In this document: positions 47,401 to 58,400 of the stretch, piece after piece | How the letters are laid out: each line of letters begins with the position of its first letter | Numbering within the stretch: position 1 is the stretch's first letter | Assembly: GCA_016801885.1 (NCBI GenBank) | Contig: CM028900.1 | Location: 13,038,972 to 13,102,971, forward strand | Source of the DNA: Toxotes chatareus | Taxonomy: Eukaryota > Chordata > Actinopteri > Toxotidae | Direction: 5' to 3' | DNA length: 64,000 nucleotides | Program-made: the position numbers and the translations under genes | Notes under the pieces: model-generated | Told to the model about the DNA's origin: nothing | Seen by the model: only the letters and a program-made list of their open reading frames with translations | The model's database searches: none

Positions 47401-50400
47401 GTATAGTAAGCGTCAAAATCGGCCAAAAAGTAAACATTTTTTTGGACCTCAAAATGTCATAAAAAACGTCATAGTATAGTAAGGCGTCAAAATCGACCAA
47501 AAAAAGTCAAAAAAAAATTTGACCTCAAAATGTCATAAAAAACGTCATAGTATAGTAAGGCGTCAAAATCGGCCAAAAAAAGTCCGATTTTTTTTTCGAT
47601 TAAAAATGTCATAAAACACGTCATAGTACAGTAAGGCGTCAAAATCGGCCAAAAAAAGTCAATTTTTTTGGACCTCAAAATGTCATAAAAAACGTCATAG
47701 TATAGTAGTAAGCGCCAAAATCGGCCAAAAAAGTCAAAATTTTTTTGGACCTCAAAATGTCATAAAAAACGTCATAGTATAGTAAGGCGTCAAAATCGGC
47801 CAAAAAAAGTTAACATTTTTTTTGGACTTTTTTTTCATAAAAAACGTCAAAATCGGCCAAAAAAGTCAAAAAAATTTTTGGGACTTTTTTGTCATAAAAA
47901 ATGTCATAGTATAGTAAGGCGTCAAAATCGGCCAAAAAAAGTCAAAATTTTTTTGGACCTCAAAATGTCATAAAAAACGTCATAGTATAGTAAGGCGTCA
48001 AAATGGGCCAAAAAAAGTCAAAAAAAATTTGACCTCAAAATGTCATAAAAAACGTCATAGTATAGTAAGGCGTCAAAATCGGCCAAAAAAAATTTTGACC
48101 TCAAAATGTCATAAAAAACGTCATAGTATAGTAAGGCGTCAAAATCGGGAAAAAAAATGTCAAAATGTCCTCAAATGACCTCAAAATGTCATAGAAAACG
48201 TCATAGTATAGTAAGGCGTCAAAATGGGCCAAAAAAAGTCAAAATTTTTTTGGACCTCAAAATGTCATAAAAAACGTCATAGTATAATAAGGCGTCAAAA
48301 TCAGCCAAATAAAGTTAACATTTTTTTTGGACTTTTTTTTCATAAAAAACGTCAAAATCGGCCAAAAAAGTCAAAAAAATTTTTGGGACTTTTTTGTCAT
48401 AAAAAATGTCATAGTATAGTAAGGCGTCAAAATCGGCCAAAAAAAGTCAAAATTTTTTTGGACCTCAAAATGTCATAAAAAACGTCATAGTATAGTAAGG
48501 CGTCAAAATCGGCCAAAAAAAATTTTGACCTCAAAATGTCATAAAAAACGTCATAGTATAGAAAGGCGTCAAAATCGGAAAAAAAAATGTCAAAATTTTT
48601 TTGGACCTCAAAATGTCATAGAAAACGTCATAGTATAGTAAGGCGTCAAAATCGGCCAAAAAAAGTCAAAATTTTTTTGGACCTCAAAATGTCATAAAAA
48701 ACGTCATAGTATAATAAGGCGTCAAAATCAGCCAAAAAAAGTTAACCTTTTTTTTGGACTTTTTTTTCATAAAAAACGTCAAAATCGGCCAAAAAAAGTC
48801 AAAAAAATTTTTGGGACTTTTTTGTCATAAAAAACGTCGTAGTATAGTAAGGCGTCAAAATCGGCCAAAAAAAGTCAAAATTTTTTTGGACCTCAAAATG
48901 TCATAAAAAACGTCATAGTATAGTAAGGCGTCAAAATGGGCCAAAAAAAGTCAAAAAAAATTTGACCTCAAAATGTCATAAAAAGCGTCATAGTATAGTA
49001 AGGCGTCAAAATCGGCCAAAAAAAAGTCAAAAAAAATTTTGACTTCAAAATGTCATAAAAAACGTCATAGTATAGTAAGGCTTCAAAAAGCGTCAAAATC
49101 GGCCAAAAAAAGTCAAAATTTTTTTGGACCTCAAAATGTCATAAAAAACGTCATAGTATAGTAAGGCGTCAAAATCGACAAAAAAAAGTCAAAAAAAATT
49201 TTGACCTCAAAATGTCATAAAAAACGTCATAGTATAGTAAGGCGTCAAAATCGGCCAAAAAAAGTAAACATTTTTTTGGACCTCAAAATGTCATAAAAAA
49301 CGTCATAGTATAGTAAGGCGTCAAAATCGACCAAAAAAAGTCAAAAAAAATTTTGACCTCAAAATGTCATAAAAAACGTCATAGTATAGTAAGGCGTCAA
49401 AATCGGCCAAAAAAAGTCCGATTTTTTTTTCGATTAAAAATGTCATAAAACACGTCATAGTATAGTAAGGCGTCAAAATCGGCCAAAAAAAGTCAAAATT
49501 TTTTTGGACCTCAAAATGTCATAAAAAACGTCATAGTATAGTAAGGCGTCAAAATCGGCCAAAAAAAGTCAAAATTTTTTTGGACCTCAAAATGTCATAA
49601 AAAACGTCATAGTATAGTAAGGCGTCAAAATCGGCCAAAAAACGTCAAAAAAAATTTTGACCTCAAAATGTCATAAAAAACGTCATAGTATAGTAAGGCT
49701 TCAAAAGCGGCCAAAAAAAGTCAAAAAAATTTTTTGGACTTTTTTGTCATAAAAAACGTCGTAGTATAGTAAGGCGTCAAAATCGGAAAAAAAAATGTCA
49801 AAATTTTTTTGGACCTCAAAATGTCATAGAAAACATCATAGTATAGTAAGGCGTCAAAATCGGCCAAAAAAAGTCAAAATTTTTTTGGACCTCAAAATGT
49901 CATAAAAAACGTCATAGTATAATAAGGCGTCAAAATCGGCCAAAAAAAGTTAACATTTTTTTTGGACTTTTTTTTCATAAAAAACGTCAAAATCGGCCAA
50001 AAAAAGTCAAAAAAAATTTTGGGACTTTTTTGTCATAAAAAACGTCGTAGTATAGTAAGGCGTCAAAATCGGCCAAAAAAAGTCAAAATTTCTTTGGACC
50101 TCAAAATGTCATAAAAAACGTCATAGTATAGTAAGGCGTCAAAATGGGCCAAAAAAAGTCAAAAAAAATTTGACCTCAAAATGTCATAAAAAGCGTCATA
50201 GTATAGTAAGGCGTCAAAATCGGCCAAAAAAAAGTCAAAAAAAATTTTGACTTCAAAATGTCATAAAAAACGTCATAGTATAGTAAGGCGTCAAAATCGA
50301 CCAAAAAAAGTCAAAAAAAATTTTGACCTCAAAATGTCATAAAAAACGTCATAGTATAGTAAGGCGTCAAAATCGGCCAAAAAAAGTCCGATTTTTTTTT

Positions 50401-51930
50401 CGATTAAAAATGTCATAAAACACGTCATAGTATAGTAAGGCGTCAAAATCGGCCAAAAAAAGTCAAAATTTTTTTGGACCTCAAAATGTCATAAAAAACG
50501 TCATAGTATAGTAAGGCGTCAAAATCGACCAAAAAAAGTCAAAAAAAATTTTGACCTCAAAATGTCATAAAAAACGTCATAGTATAGTAGTAGCGTCAAA
50601 ATCGCCAAAAAAGTCAAAATTTTTTGGACCTCAAAATGTCATAAAAAACGTCATAGTATAGTAAGGCGTCAAAATCGACCAAAAAAAGTCAAAAAAAATT
50701 TTGACCTCAAAATGTCATAAAAAACGTCATAGTATAGTAAGGCGTCAAAATCGGCCAAAAAAAGTAAACATTTTTTTGGACCTCAAAATGTCATAAAAAA
50801 CGTCATAGTATAGTAAGGCGTCAAAATCGACCAAAAAAAGTAAAAAAAAATTTTGACCTCAAAATGTCATAAAAAATGTCATAGTATAGTAAGGCTTCAA
50901 AAGCGGCCAAAAAAAGTCAAAAAAATTTTTGGACTTTTTTGTCATAAAAAACGTCGTAGTATAGTAAGGCGTCAAAATCGGCCAAAAAAAGTCCGATTTT
51001 TTTTTCGATTAAAAATGTCATAAAACACGTCATCGTATAGTAAGGCGTCAAAATCGGCCAAAAAAAGTCAAAATTTTTTTGGACCTCAAAATGTCATAAA
51101 AAACGTCATAGTATAGTAAGGCGTCAAAATCGGCCAAAAAAAGTAAACATTTTTTTGGACCTCAAAATGTCATAAAAAACGTCATAGTATAGTAAGGCGT
51201 CAAAATCGACCAAAAAAAGTCAAAAAAAAATTTGACCTCAAAATGTCATAAAAAACGTCATAGTATAGTAAGGCGTCAAAATCGGCCAAAAAAAGTCCGA
51301 TTTTTTTTTCGATTAAAAATGTCATAAAACACGTCATAGTACAGTAAGGCGTCAAAATCGGCCAAAAAAAGTCAATTTTTTTGGACCTCAAAATGTCATA
51401 AAAAACGTCATAGTATAGTAAGGCGTCAAAATCGGCCAAAAAAAGTCAAAATTTTTTTGGACCTCAAAATGTCATAAAAAACGTCATAGTATAGTAAGGC
51501 GTCAAAATCGGCCAAAAAAAGTCAAAAAAAATTTTGACCTCAAAATGTCATAAAAAACGTCATAGTATAGTAAGGCTTCAAAAGCGGCCAAAAAAAGTCA
51601 AAAAATTTTTGGACTTTTTTGTCATAAAAAACGTCGTAGTATAGTAAGGCGTCAAAATGGGCCAAAAAAAGTCAAAAAAAATTTGGACCTCAAAATGTCA
51701 TAAAAAACGTCATAGTATAGTAAGGCCTCAAAATCGGCCAAAAAAAGTCAAAATTTTTTTGGACCTCAAAATGTCATAAAAAACGTCATAGTATAGTAAG
51801 GCGTCAAAATCAGCCAAAAAAAGTCAAAAATTTTTTTGGACTTTTTTGTCATAAAAAACGTCATAGTATATTAAGGCGTCAAAATTGGCCAAAAAAAGTA
51901 AAAAAAAATTTTGACCTCAAAATGTCATAA
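47401..51930 (+). repeat. Array right core: regular units with kilobase duplications
   Basis: Units are again regular. Mark units reading GTCCGATTTTTTTTTCGATT recur at about 47583, 49417, 50385, 50992 and 51296, and GTTAAC marks recur at 47809, 48314, 48741 and 49949. These show repeated duplication of multi-unit blocks. Confidence 0.8.
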
Positions 51931-52468
51931 AAAACGTCATAGTAAGGCGTCAAAAAATGCCAAAAAATTCAAATTTTTGTAAGACCTCAGAATGTCATAA
52001 AAAACGTCATACGGCTGTAAGGCGTCAAAAAATGCCAAAAATGTCAAATTTTTGTAAGACCTCAGAATGTCATAAAAAATGTCATACGGCTGTAAGGCGT
52101 AAAAAATAAATGCCAAAAAAGTCAAATTTTTGTAAGACCTCAAAATGTTGCAAAAAACGTGATACGGCCGTAAGGCGTCAAGAAATGCCAAAAAAAGTCA
52201 AATTTTTATAAGACCTCAAAATGTTATAAAAAACGTCATACGGCCATATGACTTCAAAAAATGCCAAAAAAGTCATATTTTTTTAAGACCTCAAAATGTC
52301 ATAAAAAATTTCACAGCCGTAAGGCGTCAAAATCGGCCAAAAAAAGTCATATTTTTGTAAGACCTCAAAATGTCATCAGAAACGTCATACTGCCGTAAGG
52401 CGTCAAAATATGTAAAAAAAAAAGTCATTTTTTTGTAAGACCTCAAAATGTCATAAAATGTCAAAATG
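51931..52468 (+). repeat. Right edge of array: divergent older-looking units
   Basis: Units here read GTAAGACCTCAGAATGTCAT, then A6, CGTCATACGGCTGTAAGGCG and TCAAAAAATGCCAAAAA. The ACGGCCG/ACGGCTG form and ATGCC replace the core's AGTATAG and TCGGCC. The same variant is found at the left edge. Confidence 0.88.
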
Positions 52469-52740
52469 GTGCAGTCTTTCCAAAAAGGTTGTACATCGTG
52501 GAACCTTTCTCTAAGAGGCTTTTTTTCTCGTCTTGACGTGATGCGGCGTGTGTACCGATTTTCCGAAGGTCTTACGGTGAATATTTTTACACTCTAGGGG
52601 GCACTGCAGAGCCGTTTAGCCGTGCCCGGTCATGGACAGTGTCAAACAAGAATTTTCATCGGGGGATAATTTTGCGCAAAGTTTGGCAACTTTTTGAGCA
52701 CGTTTAGGGGGTCAAATTAGATTTATTAAATGTCCTCTTA
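52469..52740. mobile_element. Second dispersed-repeat fragment flanking the satellite
   Basis: Includes GACGTGATGCGGCGTGTGTA, CTAGGGGGCACTGCAGAG, CGTGCCCGGTCATGGACAGT and GAGCACGTTTAGGGGGTCAA. Phrases of this sort belong, as I recall, to the same broad class of fish repeat as the left flank (GGGGGCGCTA type). If so, the array grew inside or between copies of that element. Confidence 0.4.
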
Positions 52741-52770
52741 AGTAGCATTAGTAGTCTTGTGTTTTAGAAA

Positions 52771-53916
52771 AAAAGTTGGCACGTTTGATTTTTCCTCACA
52801 GGGTCTTTATTTTTCTCTCCCATGGTGGCTATGGCAGTAATGTTCTATTACAGTATGTGATCACAGCTAATAAAGCTCACAATACTGAAAACATGGCAAC
52901 AATTGCATTTAACGTACATATTAAAATAGAGGTGATGGCACGGAGCCCCAAAACCATTTCTGTTTTTATAGATTTTTTTTTTCTCTGTAATATAAACTGC
53001 AATTGTAGCATGCACTTAAACTCAACATTATTGAGAATCATAAAATGTCTTAGTAGATGTGCAAAAATAACTATATAAAATATATTGCTTTTACAATTAA
53101 CCAAGCCATTGGCGCTGTAAATAAATTAAACTAGACAGCAACGACAAGCAGATACAGAAAGGATTTCAATTCAATGTTAATGGTGATTTATATAATGTAC
53201 AAACATATTTAACAAATGCTTTTTTTTAGAACCTTTGACACCATTTAAACAACATTGTGCATAAAACTCAAAATACACAAGTCTGAACTTGTCAATACAC
53301 TTAACATAGACCTTCACTGAAAAGAAGGAAAAGTACATATTTATACAATATACACCAGGATCTATAACATCCTTCGTAAAACACAGGAATGCCCGTCCTT
53401 TATACTTTCTTACACCTTCGATGAGGACTTTCTCTTCCTTACTTCTCTCTCAGCACCTTGGATGTAACATAACATAGTTCAAACCTCATTTCCATCCACT
53501 CAAAACTGTCCTGTAATAACATTAAGCTCTAACCGAATATGTTGTTTAAGCAGCCTAACTGTATATAAAGTGCTGTCACCGTTTTGTTTTGATGAGGGAC
53601 TGTACAGTACATGTCCGAATTCCTTCAGTGCAATGTCTCCAGCTTGGCTGAATGACGGCGGACATGTTGTCATGTAACAAGCTGACAGCCACAAGCGACA
53701 GGTTGGGAGGAGAGAAATCTGGAGCATTCAGTACGCTGCCCGCGGCCTGTATTCACACAGGAATACAAACAGCTTGCATATTGTACTTCTTACATGGATT
53801 AAAAGTGAGACTGTATTCTGTCTAGGGCTGGTTTAAAAAAAAAAAAAATCTCCTCACTGTACATTTCTGCTAGTGTGTGTGTGTTGCGGACTGTATGAGA
53901 GATAAAACATACATCT
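52771..53916 (-). other. tanc1: TANC1 3' UTR (candidate extent)
   Basis: About 1.1 kb downstream of the TANC1 stop on the minus strand with no other gene seen. The first canonical AATAAA on the minus strand after the stop is at 52806-52811, so the UTR could run that far. The small open frames here (52,776-53,104 and 53,500-53,727) lack known motifs. Confidence 0.5.
52806..52811 (-). terminator. Candidate polyadenylation signal AATAAA for TANC1
   Basis: Plus-strand TTTATT, so AATAAA on the coding strand, 1.1 kb past the stop. A second copy lies at 52722-52727 inside the dispersed repeat. Confidence 0.4.
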
Positions 53917-55492
53917 CTACACATTCGACTCTATAAATGATCGCTTTGGTTTCATTGACGCTACGTGAATGGCAGGATTATCTCTGGCTAAGCCAGGCTG
54001 CTTGGGTTTACTGTCCATGAAAGTGTGCGGCATAGCCAGCGCTGGCTTGGACTCTTTGTAACAGTTGGCGGCTTGGCAGAATTTCTCTGTGAATTCCTTG
54101 GCATGCGTGCCATTTTGTAAGCTACTCATTGCTATAGCACCCTGAGGTGCTGGAGGTTTGTGCTGCTCCTGGTAAGTGCTCACTGTTTTGGCGTAAGGCA
54201 GCTCGCAGTCGACAGGCTGCAGGCCCATTGCTGACATGTTGTGACATACCAGACCATCGGAGGAATGGTTCAGCCAGCTGCGGCCCGCAGGCTGCAGGCT
54301 CGGGTGACTCTGCAAGCCATGGTGCTGCTGCTGCTGCTGTTGAAGCTGCTGCTGAAAGCGAGCCGTCTTGTCAGTTATGCCCATGAAGGGTCTGGGTTTG
54401 TACTCCGTCACAGAGCTGGCCTGTTGGCTGTGCTTTGTCTTGGTGCGGACGTCAGGTCCCAGCTTGCCGCTGTCTGACAGACTGCTGCTAGAGGCCAGGC
54501 TGCTGGTGGAACTGGACACGTGCATGCTGCTGCTGCTTCCTGCTCCCTGCGATCCCACTGCTCCACAGATCCCTTCCTTTCCTGTGTCAGTGTGGTTCCC
54601 CTGGAGACCGGGACCAGAGCAGGCTAACCCATCCAGAGAAGATGCAGAGTGGGCAGACAGCCTGTCTTGAGCCAGGCTGCTGCTGCAGGATGTATAGGAG
54701 GCCTGGGATGAATGAAGGCTCTCGTTTTCACAACTGTGACCCATAGAGGTGGAGGCAGCTGCCAGCACCATGCGGTTCCCGTACACAGGCTCGTCAGCTG
54801 GGGGAGGCAGAGGGCTGATGTCGATGCCCGGTCCCGGCTTCAGCATGCTAGACATGTGTCTGCTGGGTAAGGGACTGGAAGGAGCATACTGAGATTTGGG
54901 CCCTCCTGAGCGCCCCCCCACAGCCCCTCCCCCAGCCTGCATGGAGCTCAAATGCTGGTTGGTCTTGACTATCTGGGCCTGCTTAGTTGGCTGCAGAACC
55001 AGGCCCTGCTGGGCTAGCGGTTCCCGGTGCTCTCGAGGGTACCGGTGTGGGGGGAGCCTGCTGGGGCCTGGGGGTGAGCTGGGGGCCAGATTCTGATGTC
55101 CCATACTGGTGCTGACAGGCTCAGAGGGTAAGACCCTGTTGTAGGAATAACTGTTCTGTGACCAGCAGGCTTCAGCTGTCCTGTCACGCTGCGAGGCCGC
55201 CTCCTCCTCCTCCTCCTCTTCTTCCTCTTCCAGGATGTCTCTTTGGCCTTCCACGCTCCTGGCAAGGCTGTGCTCTGAAGGGTCCTCCTGTCCTTCGTCT
55301 TGCTCATGGTCAGACTTGTGTCCGCCTGACGCCTGGCTGGAAGCAGCTGCAGCCCCAGCGAGGACTTTGGTCTGTGTGCGCTGCATCTGTTTACACTCCT
55401 CCTCCACGCGAGCCAGCAAACGACGGATTTCTCGGTTATTGGGACACAGCTTGGCTGCTTCGTGCAGGTCAGCCAGGGCAGCTGTAAACTGC
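53917..55492 (-). CDS. tanc1: TANC1 last coding exon: TPR end, coiled coil, disordered tail, PDZ ligand
   Basis: Acceptor CTATCTACAG ends at 55493; stop TAG at 53917-53919; 524 full codons. It opens with [20 protein letters not shown] then [18 protein letters not shown] (end of TPR and a short coiled coil). About 65 residues on is a poly-Glu tract ([16 protein letters not shown]). [14 protein letters not shown] and TDTGKEG are conserved TANC phrases. A poly-Gln tract ([12 protein letters not shown]) lies near 54,320-54,355. It ends [11 protein letters not shown], so the last four residues fit a class I PDZ ligand. The tail is rich in Ser, Pro and Gln and likely disordered. An open frame continues upstream to 55527 but is intronic, because the acceptor and the phase from the previous exon both place the start at 55492. 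Confidence 0.96.
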
Positions 55493-58400
55493 CTGTAGAT
55501 AGGAGAGAGAATGGAGATAGACATCATTACCAGATCCCAAACACATTTTTCAAAATCAACTGTAACAGCTACAGAAGCTGTTCTGGAGCTGTGCTGAATA
55601 GTTTACCTGCTGCTTCTTTTAGCTCTTGCACGAGCGTAGTAGGCCTCATAGGATTTGGGTTTCAGCTCCAGTGCTTTTGTTGCAAACTCCTCAGCCATCC
55701 CAAAATCCTACAAAATCAGTAGAGCAAATAAATTACAGTCAAGCAGTTGACATTTTAATCACCATATAATTGTTAATGACAGGACAAAAAGTTAACCTTT
55801 AAAACAGATCATATTGTTATTTTCAAACATACATGGCTGAGTTTGATTCACAGAAATTAATATATACATGATGCATATATTCATTTCTTATTGCTAATTA
55901 TGTCATATTAATTCAGTGTTGTTCAGTGTTATTTTCAAACACTAAGCAATGGTTAAATTTGGCCCGTTTTACATCTTTCCAACACTTTATATTCCCTGTG
56001 TGAAGTGATGAAATACCTGGGCATGCATATTTTTACTGTACAAACAACCTTGCTCATATCTCCTCCTAGCTTGCTGCATGTTGTCACATTAACAGCTGGA
56101 TGGTTACAAAAGTCTTCCTGCTAGATTAAGACTTGCATAAACAAACCCTTTTTGCTGAAACAATTATTCAGAAAGAAACAACTCAAAGACACAACGGCTT
56201 AAAAATGAACATTCTCCTCATGTTCAGTGCCTTTTTTTCTTTCTTTTTTTTTTTTTTAACATTTCCAGTCTAGCTCAAATAGTCACCTTCATTCATCACT
56301 TTATTTAAAAAAATGGATAAAAACTCTACCAAACTAAAGGCACAGCTGCTCGGCACAGTCAACTCTGACTGAATGTGGAGGCAGGCTGGCACATGCATGA
56401 ACTGAAATTGTTTCACAAGAAGATTTGTGGAGATTGAGTCCACTGGCCAGTACATCTGCAGCTTTCTCCCTCCATCTCCTCCCTGTTACTATCTGAACAC
56501 TAACAAGCGTCCCCTGCCCACACATGCTCCAATCATCTCACATTTTCACATCCTAGACACAGATTTATTCTTTTGTCTGTAACAACAGGGGATCCTTCTC
56601 TGATGTTCTGTTTTACATCAAATATCAGTTTAACAATGCCCTATGATATTCATTACGCTGAAAAATAAAAGTTGGATGAGTTATTTAAAGTCATTAAGGT
56701 CGCATGGTAAAAATATAATAGGTAAAGAACAAAGAAAACAAAACAGTGGAGTGTCTCTTGAGAGGCTTACATTGGTTTTTCTGCGACAACGGGAGAGATT
56801 GAGGTACAGGGAGACCCGCAGGTCTTTAAAAGCCTTCAGGTCATCGCCAAAGCCTTCCCGAGGAAATTTCCTCAGGGCATACTGGTACCTCTGGGCTGCC
56901 TCTTTCATCTTCCCTTTCTGAAGGACACACGGAGGGCAAAACATGAGGTGAGGAAGAGGATGGATCGAAAAGAAAAATGAAAACTGGGGGGATATTCACC
57001 AGATACTCCCACAATAGCTGTTCTCTGGCTTGAGCCCTCCCTTCTCATCAATCACACATTAAAACATATACACACACACACGTTACACATCACAGGTTTG
57101 TCCTTTCTGCCACAAAACTCAATCTGTTAAATGTCAGGCATCAATAATGGCTCCTTTGGTAAGCAGTGCGGAACATACACATTTATTCATTTTCTACAGT
57201 TAACTAAGCAAGAAAAAAAAAGATCGCCCTTTTCACTGTTACGGTGAACTGCTTTTTCACATGTCCCTACTGTATATAAAAATGACATCATCTGATAAGT
57301 CCATTATAATAGCTAAGTTTGTCTGTCTTCTGTACAGCATGGCAGCTTAGGGAACATGAAACTTTTCATTAATACAGTGAAGTGCTCTTTGAAAGTCATT
57401 TCTATGCCAGCTGCACGTTACCTTGTAAAGTAGGTTTCCCTCCTCCATCAGCTTCTGAAGAAGGATGATCAGGATATCTGGCTTGGAGGTAGCCATGGCC
57501 CAAGCAGCATTCCCTGTTGGTGCAGAGAGGAAGGAGAGAAGTCGACGAAGGCGGGTTAAGCTGTTGTAATTGTTGCCAGCAGATGGTCACTGTATTCTCT
57601 GGAATATTGGTACAAGGTAAAGTTACCTAAAGATTGTACCTGATCGATCGTAAGGTGACGTTCTGTAGCCTTAGTTTATTGAAAGCAGTTAAAAGAAAAG
57701 TGAGTAGGGAGAGAGTGAGGAGAAAGTAGGTCGTGCAACAAGAGTAGTCATTTCTAGTGACATGAAAATATGTTACACAATGTGGTGTGACAATGTACAA
57801 TTATGTGTCACTCAACTTAAAATAGCCTTGTATTTTCAGCAGTAAATGCATGCAGACTATTAACTATGCTGAAAGGAAATTTAAAGGTTCTGCCTGTGGC
57901 TAATTTTTATTTTTCTGAGACTGCAGTCCACTGCAGATAAGTCCCAGATACCTCTATGAATGTCACTTAGGTGATAAGTCACATTCTTAAATTAGCCACG
58001 CAGCACATGAGGGAGAGGAGGAAGGACATGCACTGACATACTAAGTAGAAGTGGACATAGACATGCGTTGAACAGTGAGTGAAAAAGCAAGAATGGAAAC
58101 AGGGTTTTTCCACAACATTCCACAAAATTACTCTGAGCTTATTCCTAGCACCATGAGATCCTGAACAAGACAGAAACACGTACCACATAGAGACAAAAAA
58201 TACAGAGAGTCTCCCGGTGTCTACTGAGACATGAACAAACTCTGTGCTAGAATTAGTGGATTAGTTGTCTTCTTACCCAGCTTGGCCCCTTTCTTCAGCA
58301 GAGTCACCACCACCGACGTGTTGCGACAGCCTATGGCCCGGTCCAGAGGCCTCATCCCACTGTAGTCCACATGCTCTATCACCGCTCCTCTTTCCACCAA

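Larger units (their letters stand above)
13982..52468 (+). repeat. 38.5-kb satellite array, basic unit about 75 bp, head to tail
   Basis: The unit reads, in pieces, CGTCATAGTATAGTAAGG, then CGTCAAAATCGGCC, a run of 6-7 A, GTCAAAA, a run of 6-7 T, GGACCTCAAAATGTCAT and a run of 6 A. In a clean stretch GACCTCAAAA recurs at 24122 and 24197, a 75-bp period. Length over period gives roughly 500 copies; I did not count them. All copies point the same way and I saw no inverted block and no inserted gene or transposon. The array fills most of the space between convergent WDSUB1 and TANC1. Copies differ mainly in A- and T-run length and by small indels. Sub-zones are listed below. Short frames on both strands arise because 75 is a multiple of three. 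I do not know whether this family is named in a repeat library. Confidence 0.97.

Noticed and set aside
16828..52191. Some fifty open frames of 60-90 codons on both strands inside the array
   Set aside because: They are repeats of one 25-residue text, arise from the 75-bp period, have no independent start context and end at random indels.
13982..52468. CRISPR-like regular repeat array
   Set aside because: The units are directly tandem with no unique spacers, and the context is a vertebrate genome.
13982..52468. Centromere
   Set aside because: The unit is short, the array lies between two genes of conserved adjacency, and no further evidence of centromere function can be seen. Left open only for cytogenetic testing.
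52776..53104. Overlapping 100- and 75-codon frames beside the array
   Set aside because: AT-rich, no motif, and positioned in the likely TANC1 3' UTR.
54147..55498. Plus-strand frames of 60-109 codons opposite the TANC1 last exon
   Set aside because: Shadows of the GC-rich TANC1 coding exon; no motif or splice context.
55493..55527. Start of TANC1 last exon at the Met near 55,527
   Set aside because: The first dozen residues are intron; the acceptor CTATCTACAG and the split Arg codon from exon 55707-55607 set the exon start at 55492.
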